Shown: positions 15,157 to 23,666 of the stretch, in pieces
Layout: every line of letters begins with the position of its first letter
Numbering within the stretch: position 1 is the first letter of the stretch
Assembly (NCBI RefSeq): GCF_900699785.1
Contig: NZ_LR535679.1
Location: 248,001-312,000, forward strand
DNA length: 64,000 bases
Direction: 5' to 3'
Source: Campylobacter showae
GTDB taxonomy: Bacteria; Campylobacterota; Campylobacteria; Campylobacterales; Campylobacteraceae
Notes under the pieces: generated by a model
Told to the model about the DNA's origin: nothing
The model's input: the letters and a program-made list of their open reading frames with translations, nothing else
The model's database searches: none
Made by a program: the position numbers and the translations under genes

Positions 15157-17031
15157 ATGAGTACCGCAAAAAAAGAGGCATTGTCGCTTATAGAAGAGCT
15201 TTTTAAAGAAAATGCCAAAGGCTATATCACTTACGAAAAACTAGTTAAATTCCTAGACAAAGCGCCGACCGCAGCAGTAGCAAAAAAGATAGAGTCGCTA
15301 GCTAAAGCAAATAAAATCCAGCTTATTACCTCAGCTGAAATCGCCAAAATGCGCAACATCGAAGACGCCAAAAAGCGCCGCGAGGAGCTAGCGAAGCTAG
15401 CCGACGATAGTCTAGAGGAAGAATTCGACCTCGCCAGTGAAACGGATCTACTCGAGTGGTCGCGCTCGGATAGCCCAGTGCGTATGTATCTGCGCGAAAT
15501 GGGCCAAATCGCGCTACTAACCAAAGAAGAAGAAGTAGAAATCAGCAAAAAAATCGAGCTTGGCGAAGACATCATCATAGACGCATTTTGCTCGGTGCCC
15601 TACCTAATCGACTTTATCCTTGATTACAAAGAACCGCTTATCAACCGCGAACGCCGCGTAAAAGAGCTTTTTAGAAGCTTTGATGATGAGGGCGAGGAAG
15701 AAGGCGAAGAGGTAGAAGAAGAGGAAGAAATCGAAGAAGAAGGTGAAGAAGGCGAAGAAAAAGAAGCCAAGCCTAAAAAAAATAGCAGAAAAGACGATAA
15801 ACGTACCGAAAAAGTAATCGAAAGCTTTAGAGCGCTCGAAAAAGCCAAAAAAGAGTGGCTAAAGACTGCAAATAAACAAAACGAAGTCGAGACGGAAGAT
15901 GAGTTTTTAGCAAAGATAACTCTTGCGTTTAAAAAGAAAATCCTAAAAGACAAGCTGATGGACCTAGGGCCTACCAGCAAGCTCATAACCGAGATCGTAA
16001 AGTCGATGGAAACAGCGCTAAAGAGCGATGACGACTTCGACAAAGAGTTAAAAAGGCTTGAGTATAAGCTGCCGATGTTTAGCGACGAACTAAAGAAAAA
16101 TCACAAGTCCATCTTAAAAGATATCATAAAGCTAAGCAAAGACGACATCATCGCTAGAGTGCCAGAGGCTACAATGGTCTCGACCTACGTGGAGATCAAA
16201 AAACTATTTGCGACCAAGGAAGCGAGCAAGAGCGGATTCAACCTCGATCCGATACTTTTAAAAGAAATTTTAGAGCAAATCAAGCGCGGCAAAAAGATAT
16301 CCGACGAAGCAAAAGCTAGGATGGCAAAGTCAAATTTACGTCTAGTTGTGAGCATAGCCAAGCGCTACACAAACCGCGGCTTGCCGTTTTTAGACCTTAT
16401 TCAAGAGGGCAATATCGGGCTAATGAAAGCGGTTGATAAATTTGAGTATAAAAAAGGGTATAAATTTTCAACCTATGCGACGTGGTGGATACGCCAAGCC
16501 ATCAGCCGCGCTATAGCTGATCAAGCCCGCACGATACGCATACCTATCCATATGATAGAAACGATAAACCGTATCAATAAAATCAACCGCAAATACCTCC
16601 AAGAAGAGGGCAAAGAGCCTGATGTGAGCGTCATAGCGCAAGAAGTCGGACTAAGCATAGACAAAGTAAAACAGGTCATCAAAATCACGAAAGAGCCTAT
16701 CAGCCTAGAAGCCCCTATCGGCAACGAAGAGGACGGCAAATTTGGGGATTTCGTCGAGGATAGAAGCTCTCTAAGCCCGATGGATCACATCCTAAAAAAC
16801 GATCTAAAAGAGCAGATAGACGAGGTCCTAGACCAGCTAAACGAGCGCGAAAAAGCGGTTATCAGGATGAGATTCGGCCTGCTCGACGACGAGAGCGACC
16901 GCACGCTAGAAGAGATCGGCAAAGAACTAAACGTAACCCGCGAGCGCGTCCGCCAGATCGAAAGCTCTGCTATCAAAAAACTAAAACACCCAAAAGTCGG
17001 TAGAAAACTCAAAAACTACATCGAGGGCTAA
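15157..17031 (+). CDS. rpoD: Primary RNA polymerase sigma factor (sigma-70)
   Basis: 624 residues from ATG 15157 (RBS AGAAGGAA); a frame extending 14 codons upstream covers the promoter-like GGGTATAATCC and is not used. Region 1.1 is at the N-terminus, region 1.2 is [22 protein letters not shown] near 108, region 2 runs from [20 protein letters not shown] through [20 protein letters not shown], region 3 follows, and region 4.2 ends with [21 protein letters not shown] very acidic, almost pure Glu/Gly stretch (about residues 175-205) fills the non-conserved region; its DNA is a GAA/GGC-type purine tract. Confidence 0.96.
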   Translation: MSTAKKEALSLIEELFKENAKGYITYEKLVKFLDKAPTAAVAKKIESLAKANKIQLITSAEIAKMRNIEDAKKRREELAKLADDSLEEEFDLASETDLLEWSRSDSPVRMYLREMGQIALLTKEEEVEISKKIELGEDIIIDAFCSVPYLIDFILDYKEPLINRERRVKELFRSFDDEGEEEGEEVEEEEEIEEEGEEGEEKEAKPKKNSRKDDKRTEKVIESFRALEKAKKEWLKTANKQNEVETEDEFLAKITLAFKKKILKDKLMDLGPTSKLITEIVKSMETALKSDDDFDKELKRLEYKLPMFSDELKKNHKSILKDIIKLSKDDIIARVPEATMVSTYVEIKKLFATKEASKSGFNLDPILLKEILEQIKRGKKISDEAKARMAKSNLRLVVSIAKRYTNRGLPFLDLIQEGNIGLMKAVDKFEYKKGYKFSTYATWWIRQAISRAIADQARTIRIPIHMIETINRINKINRKYLQEEGKEPDVSVIAQEVGLSIDKVKQVIKITKEPISLEAPIGNEEDGKFGDFVEDRSSLSPMDHILKNDLKEQIDEVLDQLNEREKAVIRMRFGLLDDESDRTLEEIGKELNVTRERVRQIESSAIKKLKHPKVGRKLKNYIEG

Positions 17032-17048
17032 ATTTAGCCCTCCTTTTT
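17025..17048 (+). terminator. rpoD terminator
   Basis: The palindrome GGGCTAAATTTAGCCC overlaps the rpoD stop codon and is followed by TCCTTTTT, a classic intrinsic terminator. Confidence 0.75.
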
Positions 17049-17106
17049 CAACAGATTAACGCAAAAACCAACTATCAAATTTAAAGAAAAATCCAAAGGT
17101 GCAAAG

Positions 17107-17277
17107 ATGGATCAGCAACTCCTAGCTGAGATAAAATTCCGCGGCATAACTTCTAATATTTTACTAATCGGCGGCTGTATGTCTATTTGGATTTTGTGCG
17201 AATTTTGCAGCCGCGTCTCGCTGGCTAGTTTCTTGACCGCCGTTTTTTTATTTGTCTTGTCTTTCTTGCGTCGATGA
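17107..17277 (+). CDS. 56-residue membrane protein coupled to the next gene
   Basis: ATG 17107, preceded by AAAGG, gives 56 residues (MDQQLLAEIKFRG..., ending FVLSFLRR) with one or two helices: about 17-34 (NILLIGGCMSIWILCEF) and 40-54. Its stop overlaps the start of the 177-residue gene (ATGA at 17274-17277), which supports real translation and a functional pair. No family recognised. It follows the rpoD terminator, so it needs its own promoter. Confidence 0.7.
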   Translation: MDQQLLAEIKFRGITSNILLIGGCMSIWILCEFCSRVSLASFLTAVFLFVLSFLRR

Positions 17278-17807
17278 TTTTTAAGCTTCTTGCCGCTAGA
17301 GAAATCTCCAAACTCTCCGCAAGCAAACTTTTTACCAAAACCTTCTCCGCGCTAGTCACGGCGGCGCTACTAGCGATTTTATGGCTATCTATGGCATTGT
17401 ATTTGGTAAGTCAAGTCGGATTTGGCGCGGTAGAGTATGCTGCGGCGCAGATCGGAGGCTCTTTTGTCGACAATGCTTATTCTATAATCGGAGCAGTCGC
17501 AAATAGTTTTTTAAATACGCAAGGCACGCCCCTTACTATATTTCTTACCGTAGACTCCATTCTTACTATCTACTTTTGGCTTATGCTCGGCATTTCGTAC
17601 TATCTGCTCGGCAAAGATACGCAGAACAGTGCTTTCTACATCTACTCAAGCTTAGCCTTTATGTGCATAGCGCTTCAGTTTATCGATTTTTCGTCCCTTA
17701 ATGGTTTGGTATCTCCATATACGCTGCTTGCGGTAGCGCTTTTGATCCCGCTTTGCGAACTAGCGGCTTGGGCTAGGATCAAAAATATCGCTCTAGCGCA
17801 GCCCTAA
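17274..17807 (+). CDS. Membrane protein of unknown function
   Basis: 177 residues. The N-terminal 25 residues are amphipathic and basic, followed by helices at about 26-48, 90-113, 122-140 and 148-168. I do not recognise it. It is translationally coupled to the 56-residue protein, suggesting a two-component membrane complex such as an exporter or a toxin/immunity-like pair, but nothing in the sequence decides. Confidence 0.75.
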   Translation: MIFKLLAAREISKLSASKLFTKTFSALVTAALLAILWLSMALYLVSQVGFGAVEYAAAQIGGSFVDNAYSIIGAVANSFLNTQGTPLTIFLTVDSILTIYFWLMLGISYYLLGKDTQNSAFYIYSSLAFMCIALQFIDFSSLNGLVSPYTLLAVALLIPLCELAAWARIKNIALAQP

Positions 17808-17933
17808 AATTTAAAAATTTCAAATTTTATCACAGCCGCCATACTCGCCGTTTTGCTAAATTTTATCGAAAACGGCACTAGTATCGCCTCTCAAATTTTA
17901 TGATAAATTCATCGCTATTTTTGTAATATACTA

Positions 17934-17986
17934 ATATTTATTTATGAGCTAAAAGTGCTTATTTTAAGCCTATAAATAAATATAAT
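17934..17986 (+). promoter_or_regulatory. Inverted-repeat operator/promoter of the ABC importer
   Basis: ATATTTATTTAT (17934-17945) and ATAAATAAATAT (17972-17983) are perfect 12-bp inverted repeats. Between them lies a smaller palindrome, GCTTATTTTAAGC (17957-17969). The right arm overlaps the -10 TATAAT (17981-17986), 22 bases before the substrate-binding protein start. A metal-dependent repressor is the obvious candidate, but it is not a standard Fur box. Confidence 0.55.
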
Positions 17987-18007
17987 TTTAAAACTTAAGG
18001 AAAAAAC

Positions 18008-19042
18008 ATGAGTAAAATTCACTCTTTCGCGCTAGCTCTTGCGCTGTGCGCTAGTTCGCTTTTTGCAGATCGCGTCGTAACCGATCAGCTAGGCCGCGAC
18101 GTCACGCTACCGGACGAAGTTAAGCGCATAGTCGTGCTTCAGCACCAAAGCCTAAACGCGCTAAATGAGCTAAACGCGCTGGATAAGGTCGTCGGCGTGC
18201 AGGAGTCGTGGGAAAAGTCGCTCGGCAAAAACTATATCCGCCTAGCGCCGAGCCTAAAAGACATGCCGACCCCTGGCGATCTAAAGGTCATCAACTACGA
18301 AGCGGTGCTTAAGCTAAAGCCCGACGTCGTGATCGTCACTAACTACATCCCGCAAGAATACATCGACAAGATGAGCGAGCTCAAAATCCCCGTGATCGCC
18401 GTTAGCTTTCAGCGCAGCGACGCCGCCGATAAAGGCAAGCTAAATCCGACTTTCAAAGACGACGAGGCGGCCTACACCGAGGGCTTTTACGACGGAATCG
18501 AGCTTCTTGGCAAAGTTGCAAACCGCGAGAAAGAGGCCGCCGAGCTCATAAGTTTCGTCAAAAACTCGCAAGAGCAGCTAAAGGCTAAATTTAGCGACTT
18601 CATCGTGGATAAAAGACCTAAAATTTACATGGCAAATCCCGATCTCACGACCTATGGCAGCGGCAAGTACACGGGCATAATGTTTATGCGTGCAGGCGCG
18701 CAAAACGTCGCAGCAGAGAGTATCAAGGGCTACAAGCAAGTATCCGCCGAGCAAATTTTAGCGTGGGCGCCGCAGATGATCTTCGTGCAGGATCGCTACC
18801 CGCAGGTGCCTGCCGAGCTTAAATCCAACCCTCAGCTTGCAAATTTAAGCGCGGTCAAAGAGGATAAAATTTACATGATGCCCGAATACGCCAAAGCGTG
18901 GGGCTATCCGACTGCCGAAGCCATGGCGCTTGGCGAGTGGTGGCTAGCGATGAAGCTCTATCCGAAGCACTTTGACGAGGCGGAGTTTGACAAAAAAGTG
19001 GAGGAATTTTATCAAAAATTCTACCGCACGAGCTATAAATGA
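18008..19042 (+). CDS. Periplasmic binding protein of an iron/heme/cobalamin-type ABC importer
   Basis: 344 residues with a signal peptide (MSKIHSFALALALCASSLFA). Class III binding-protein fold: the N-lobe begins VVTDQLGRDVTLPDEVKRIVVLQ and the metal-chelate family landmark LKLKPDVVIVTNY is near residue 105, followed by the long linking helix EAAELISFVKNSQEQLKAKF. The ligand (ferric siderophore, heme, cobalamin or another metal chelate) cannot be read from sequence. The stop overlaps the permease start (ATGA). A repressor-like palindrome precedes it, consistent with metal regulation. Confidence 0.88.
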   Translation: MSKIHSFALALALCASSLFADRVVTDQLGRDVTLPDEVKRIVVLQHQSLNALNELNALDKVVGVQESWEKSLGKNYIRLAPSLKDMPTPGDLKVINYEAVLKLKPDVVIVTNYIPQEYIDKMSELKIPVIAVSFQRSDAADKGKLNPTFKDDEAAYTEGFYDGIELLGKVANREKEAAELISFVKNSQEQLKAKFSDFIVDKRPKIYMANPDLTTYGSGKYTGIMFMRAGAQNVAAESIKGYKQVSAEQILAWAPQMIFVQDRYPQVPAELKSNPQLANLSAVKEDKIYMMPEYAKAWGYPTAEAMALGEWWLAMKLYPKHFDEAEFDKKVEEFYQKFYRTSYK

Positions 19043-20016
19043 AATTTTCCGCCCTACTGCTGCTCTGGGTCCTGCTATTTGCGGTATCGCTGGGTACCGG
19101 GCAGTATCCAGTTGGCCTAGAGGAGACGGGTAAAATTTTACTCGGCTCCGCCGCCGACGAGACGGCAAAGAGCGTGGTGCTTGATATCCGCATCCCGCGC
19201 GCCCTACTTTCGAGCCTTTGCGGCGGGATCTTGGCGCTTAGCGGCCTTGCGCTTCAGGCGGTGTTTAAAAACCCGCTCGTAGGCCCGCACATCGTGGGCG
19301 TGAGCACAGCGGCGGCATTCGGCGGCGCGCTTTGCATTATGCTTGGCTTTGGCTCCTACTTTATCGTGGGTTTTGCCTTCTTTTTCGGGCTTGCGGCACT
19401 TTTTATGCTCTATTTTATCGCCAAATTCGTATCTCGCAGCGACGTCTTTTCGCTTATCTTAGCCGGCATCGTCATAAACGGCGTGTTTGCCGCGCTAACG
19501 AGCCTCGTGCAGTATCTAGCCGACAACGAAGACGTGCTGCCAAACATCATCTACTGGCTGCTTGGCAGCTTCGTGCGTGCAGACTACGACAAGCTCATCA
19601 TGCTCGCCACCGTTTCGGCGCCCTGCGTCGCGGCGCTCATCGCGATGCGGTGGCGATTTAACCTACTTAGCCTCGAAGACGGCGATCTAAAGGTGCTGGG
19701 CGTAAACATCGTGCAGCTGCGCTCAGTCATCCTCATCGTCTGCACCCTGCTAGTCGCCGCACAGGTCAGCGTCAGCGGAAACATCGGCTGGATCGGACTT
19801 GTGGTGCCGCACGTCGCTAGGATGATATTTGGCAGCGACCACTTACGCTCGATGCCCGCTTGCTTCGTAGCTGGAGCCGTTTTTATGCTCGCTATCGACG
19901 ACGTATCGCGCTCGATCAGCTCTAGCGAAGTGCCGCTTAGCATCATCTCCGCGCTCATCGGCAGCCCGATATTCGCCATCCTCTTAAAAAGGAGCGCCGA
20001 TGCGAACAGAAGGTAG
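19039..20016 (+). CDS. FecCD/BtuC-family permease
   Basis: 325 residues, nine to ten helices. RIPRALLSSLCGGILALSGLALQAVFKNPL (about residues 52-81) is the family signature, and GNIGWIGLVVPHVARMI near 250 is the segment facing the ATPase. Transports the chelate delivered by the upstream binding protein. The ATPase start lies inside its last 17 bases. Confidence 0.94.
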   Translation: MKFSALLLLWVLLFAVSLGTGQYPVGLEETGKILLGSAADETAKSVVLDIRIPRALLSSLCGGILALSGLALQAVFKNPLVGPHIVGVSTAAAFGGALCIMLGFGSYFIVGFAFFFGLAALFMLYFIAKFVSRSDVFSLILAGIVINGVFAALTSLVQYLADNEDVLPNIIYWLLGSFVRADYDKLIMLATVSAPCVAALIAMRWRFNLLSLEDGDLKVLGVNIVQLRSVILIVCTLLVAAQVSVSGNIGWIGLVVPHVARMIFGSDHLRSMPACFVAGAVFMLAIDDVSRSISSSEVPLSIISALIGSPIFAILLKRSADANRR

Positions 20017-20773
20017 TTTGCTCTCCATCAAGGATGCGGGATTTTTCTACGAAGAGGGCAAATTTCTTTTTAGAAATTTGAGCTTTGAGATAAAGCGCGG
20101 TCAAATTTTAGCGATCCTGGGGCTAAATGGTCAGGGCAAAAGCACGCTGATGTCGTGCATGATGGGAATTTTAGGCCTCAAAGAGGGGCAGCTTTTTACG
20201 CAGGCGAAATTCGGCTTTTTGCCGCAAAGCTTTAGCGTGGCGTTTGATTACAGCGTGCAAGACATCGTGGCGATGGGGCGCGTGCGCGATATTTCGCTAT
20301 TTTCAAAGCCGAGCAAACGCGACGTGCAGATCTGCCTGGACGCGCTTGAGAGCCTTGAAATTTCACATCTGAAAAACAAGCGCTTCAACTCGCTTTCAGG
20401 CGGTCAAAAGCAGCTCGTGCTCTTTGCCAGAGCGATCGCGAGCAAAAGCGAAATTCTGTTTTTGGACGAGCCTGCCAGCGCGCTTGATATCAAAAACCAA
20501 GATCGCGTGCTAAGTCTCATCGTAAATTTAAAGCAAAAAAGTAGCGCCGGCATCGTTTTTACCACGCATCAGCCAAACCACGCCCTTGCGGTCGCCGATC
20601 GCACGCTCATCTTAAAAGACGATCTTAGCTATGTTTACGGGCTCAGCGCCGAGGTTTTAAACGAGGAAAATTTAAACGCGCTCTACCGCGTGCGGATGAA
20701 AACGGCGGAATTTGACATAGAGGGCGAGCGGATACCCAGCATCACGCAAATTTTCAGCGCACAGGTGAAGTAG
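20000..20773 (+). CDS. ABC importer ATPase (FecE/BtuD type)
   Basis: 257 residues. Walker A GLNGQGKST (about 45-53), Q-loop FLPQSFSV, signature NSLSGGQKQLVLFARAIAS, Walker B ILFLDEPAS, switch His in FTTHQP. Energises the permease. A 13-bp inverted repeat follows the stop (20787-20870). Confidence 0.94.
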   Translation: MRTEGSLLSIKDAGFFYEEGKFLFRNLSFEIKRGQILAILGLNGQGKSTLMSCMMGILGLKEGQLFTQAKFGFLPQSFSVAFDYSVQDIVAMGRVRDISLFSKPSKRDVQICLDALESLEISHLKNKRFNSLSGGQKQLVLFARAIASKSEILFLDEPASALDIKNQDRVLSLIVNLKQKSSAGIVFTTHQPNHALAVADRTLILKDDLSYVYGLSAEVLNEENLNALYRVRMKTAEFDIEGERIPSITQIFSAQVK

Positions 20774-20786
20774 TTTTGGGGCTTTT

Positions 20787-20870
20787 AATCGGCAAATTTG
20801 CACTGTACGTAAAAATGTGCGTAAAATTTTATGTATTTTTGAAATTTACACGGAGTAAAATTTGCCGATT
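20787..20870 (+). terminator. Long inverted repeat after the ABC operon
   Basis: AATCGGCAAATTT (20787-20799) pairs perfectly with AAATTTGCCGATT (20858-20870), enclosing a 58-base region that can form a smaller stem (GTGCGTAAAATTT with AAATTTACAC, partial). It lies 14 bases past the ATPase stop. It may end transcription, but the loop is long for a simple terminator. The rest of the 375-bp spacer to 21148 shows no gene. Confidence 0.45.
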
Positions 20871-21148
20871 TTAAATTTATGTCGCTGTTTACGAGGTTTG
20901 CGTGATTTGCGGCATTTATTAAATTCCACGTAAGCCACCTAAATTTACACGGCGCTAAATTATATTTTACGCTCGCGGCTTTTCATTTTACGCGCTCAAA
21001 TTTGACACAAACGATCTCTTTTGATGGCTCGCAACTTTGCTTTTTGTATTTTAGATCGCGATTATACGCCTGCCTACTTTGGTTAAATTTAATAAAAATT
21101 TTAAGCTTGTTTGTGTAAAATTTTTATTAGATTAATAAAAGACAAAAC

Positions 21149-21769
21149 GTGCAAGAAAACTTCATAAGGCGCATAAGTACGGCAAGGGCGCTCGGTATGA
21201 CGTCGGGGATTTTGGTTATTTTAAATTTGCTCTCGCAAGAGATGGTTTTGCCTAAAAGCCTCTTTGATATCGCAACGAGCGCGCGCGTAGCGATGTTGTT
21301 CGTCTCCGTTATCTGCCTTTACGGCGCGATATCAAAGGTAAACAAACTCGCAGGCGGAGGAGTGTTTAAGCTTTACCGCATTTTTATCGCCGTCTGTAGC
21401 GCGATGATTTTGCTAAGTTTTAGCGCGAACTACGCTCCCGCTAGTACGCACAAGGTCCTATTTTTCGTCATTTGCGGCACGGCTGTGCTTGCGTTTTTAC
21501 TTTGGATAAAGATAAATTTTAAACTCGGCGCCGTAACGCAAAACGCCCTATTTTCAGGCTACGCAGTGCTTTGCGTGATCGGTACTTTTATCGCTGCGGC
21601 GCTAAAGCTTTTACTAACCAAAGCCCTGCGCGATCCCTACCCTATCGAGCTTGCGGTGCTTGGTATCTACCTGGCGTTAGGGTTTATCTACGTGCTTGCC
21701 TGGTCGAGAGTGGATTACGTCGAAAATCGCAAAGAAAGTAGGCTAATTAAAAATCGAAAAATAAAATAG
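21149..21769 (+). CDS. Membrane protein, paralogue of the 37.1-39.1 kb cluster
   Basis: 206 residues, about six helices in three hairpins, with a short basic C-terminus. The segment LWIKINFKLGAVTQNALFSGY corresponds to WFKLNFGLAKITKNKLFKTY (38.3 kb) and ILNFRLSRITQNPLFKF (38.9 kb), so it belongs to the same uncharacterised family. GTG start with a weak RBS; an internal ATG 16 codons on is possible. Function unknown. Confidence 0.7.
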   Translation: MQENFIRRISTARALGMTSGILVILNLLSQEMVLPKSLFDIATSARVAMLFVSVICLYGAISKVNKLAGGGVFKLYRIFIAVCSAMILLSFSANYAPASTHKVLFFVICGTAVLAFLLWIKINFKLGAVTQNALFSGYAVLCVIGTFIAAALKLLLTKALRDPYPIELAVLGIYLALGFIYVLAWSRVDYVENRKESRLIKNRKIK

Positions 21770-21838
21770 TAGCTTTTTTGTAATAATTTATTTAAATTTT
21801 AGAGCTAATATTCACGCCGTCAAATTTAAGGAGAGAAA

Positions 21839-22216
21839 ATGAGAAAAATTTTACTTTTAGGAGCGGCGGCGGCGATGGCTTTTGCAGAAATTTCTACGGT
21901 TCAAGTTAGCCCAGAGGCGATCAAAAACTACGAGCAGATCGTAGATATCAGGACGCCTGCTGAATGGATGGAAACGGGCGTGATAAAGGGCGCAAAGACT
22001 ATTACTTTTAACGCAACCGATAAAGAGGGATTTTTGAGCGAGCTTAAAGCCAATGTCGATCTAAAAAAACCGGTCGCGCTCATATGCAGAAGCGGACGCA
22101 GAAGCGCTGCAGCGGCGATGATGATAGATTCGCCGGAACTAAATATAATAAATCTTGACGGCGGTATGGGCAGCCTCATAAATCAAGGCTACGAAACCGT
22201 ACCGTATCAAAAATAA
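21839..22216 (+). CDS. Periplasmic rhodanese-like protein
   Basis: 125 residues: a signal peptide (MRKILLLGAAAAMAFA), then one rhodanese domain. DIRTPAEWMETGVIKGA is the early motif and ICRSGRRSAAAA (about 91) is the active-site loop with the catalytic Cys. Carries or transfers sulfane sulfur outside the cytoplasm. GGAG RBS; single gene. Confidence 0.88.
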   Translation: MRKILLLGAAAAMAFAEISTVQVSPEAIKNYEQIVDIRTPAEWMETGVIKGAKTITFNATDKEGFLSELKANVDLKKPVALICRSGRRSAAAAMMIDSPELNIINLDGGMGSLINQGYETVPYQK

Positions 22217-22447
22217 TCCGAGCTTTTACATTAAAATTTCATCCGTTAGGCTTAAATTTGCGTTAAATTTTAAGTTTGGCGGAGCCGATCTGTGCTCTAC
22301 TCGCGCGTAAGACGGCGGTAAATTTTAAACTCGCCGCCGTATTTAACGCAGAAAAAACTTGCCGCCGTTTCTTATAAAATTTAATAAAACAAAAGCGTAT
22401 CGCTTTAAATTTTAGCGAGCGTAAATTTCACCGAATTTGACCAAAAT

Positions 22448-23545
22448 TTACGCCAAAAACAGCCTCGGCTTTAGCTTTAGCAAGCAAACATACGCCGCCA
22501 GCGCGCTTTGCTCTCTTATGTAGTTGCGATCTCCGTTTAAATTTAGCCTTTCGATGATACGCTCGCCGTCTTTTGCATAAGCTCCCACAAACACCGTCCC
22601 CACGGGCTTTGCCTCGCTACCGCCGTCAGGTCCCGCGATGCCGCTTATGGCTAGCGAAAAGTCCGATTCGCTCGCCTTTAGCGCGCCTTTTAGCATCGCC
22701 ATCACGCACTGCTCGCTCACCGCGCCGTAGACTTGTAAAATCTCATCGCTAACGCCCAGCCAGTCGCGTTTCATCTCGTTTGCGTAGGTCACTAGCGAGC
22801 CGTTAAACGCCGCTGAAACCCCCGCAAAAGCTCCGAATTTTGCCGCGGCAAGCCCCGCCGTGCAAGACTCGGCAAAGGTAAGCTTGAGTCCGCTTGCCAT
22901 AAGCGCGCTAGCAACGTGACGGAAAACATCCTCGCCCTCAAAAAATTTACCAGAAAAGAGATTTTTCGCGCCGTTTATAAAGCCGCTCGTTTGGCCGAAT
23001 TTGTTCGCCTCTACTCTAATTAGCGCCAAATTCGACAAAATTTGAGACGAATAAATCTGCACTTCGTAAGTTTTTGCCAGCGGTTCTAGCAGGATTTTCG
23101 CGCTCTCCTCGTCGATATCGACCAGGTGAAAATAGCCGAAATCTCGCTGCGTTTTGATATCTATGGCAGGCAGTTTTTGGTTCGCGTCGGCCTTTAGTAA
23201 ATTTACGTAAGTTTGATTTAGTTTGATTAAAAAGCCCTCGTCGCTAAATTTTTCAGCCCTACTCGGAGCTAGCATTTGCGGGGATTTTAGCTCTAAAATA
23301 TCGCCGCTTAACGTAGCTAAAATTTTAGCCGCGACAGAGCAGTTTTGACTCGACGCGTAGATACAAAGGCTGTCCGAACGCGCGCAAAGATGCTCGATGA
23401 TAAACGGCAGCTCCTTGTCGCTTTTACTAACGAACCTAAACTCGCCCAGCTCGCCGAAATGCCGCTTGTAAGCGCAAAAAATATAATCTAAAAAAGGCGC
23501 GTTTACGCCGATATCTTCGCCGATGATCAGTAGTGCGTTTTTCAC
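22448..23545 (-). CDS. CinA-like protein with C-terminal NMN-deamidase-type domain
   Basis: 365 residues. The C-terminal half (about 205-360) is the CinA/PncC domain: FAESCTAGLAAAKFG, NGSLVTYANEMKRDWLGV, YGAVSEQC and ISGIAGPDGGSEAKPVGTV. This domain hydrolyses nicotinamide mononucleotide. The N-terminal half is divergent; it does not show the usual MoCF-type motifs clearly and may be specific to Campylobacter. Divergent from ileS, as in C. jejuni. Confidence 0.82.
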   Translation of the reverse strand: MKNALLIIGEDIGVNAPFLDYIFCAYKRHFGELGEFRFVSKSDKELPFIIEHLCARSDSLCIYASSQNCSVAAKILATLSGDILELKSPQMLAPSRAEKFSDEGFLIKLNQTYVNLLKADANQKLPAIDIKTQRDFGYFHLVDIDEESAKILLEPLAKTYEVQIYSSQILSNLALIRVEANKFGQTSGFINGAKNLFSGKFFEGEDVFRHVASALMASGLKLTFAESCTAGLAAAKFGAFAGVSAAFNGSLVTYANEMKRDWLGVSDEILQVYGAVSEQCVMAMLKGALKASESDFSLAISGIAGPDGGSEAKPVGTVFVGAYAKDGERIIERLNLNGDRNYIREQSALAAYVCLLKLKPRLFLA

Positions 23546-23666
23546 TGTTTTCTCCTTTAAAAGCCGAAAACATCTTACATAAATTTAGCTTAAAATAGCG
23601 TTTTTTCAGTAGCATTTAATCGCCGTTTGGATAAAATCTACCAATTTTTTACTTCAAGGCGAACCT

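Noticed and set aside
15624-16043. Serine-rich minus frame opposite rpoD
   Set aside because: It is the antisense shadow of the Glu-rich tract of rpoD; codon content is an artefact.
17890-17945. Fur box upstream of the ABC importer
   Set aside because: TATGATAAATTCAT is only a partial match; the longer palindrome is the better operator candidate.
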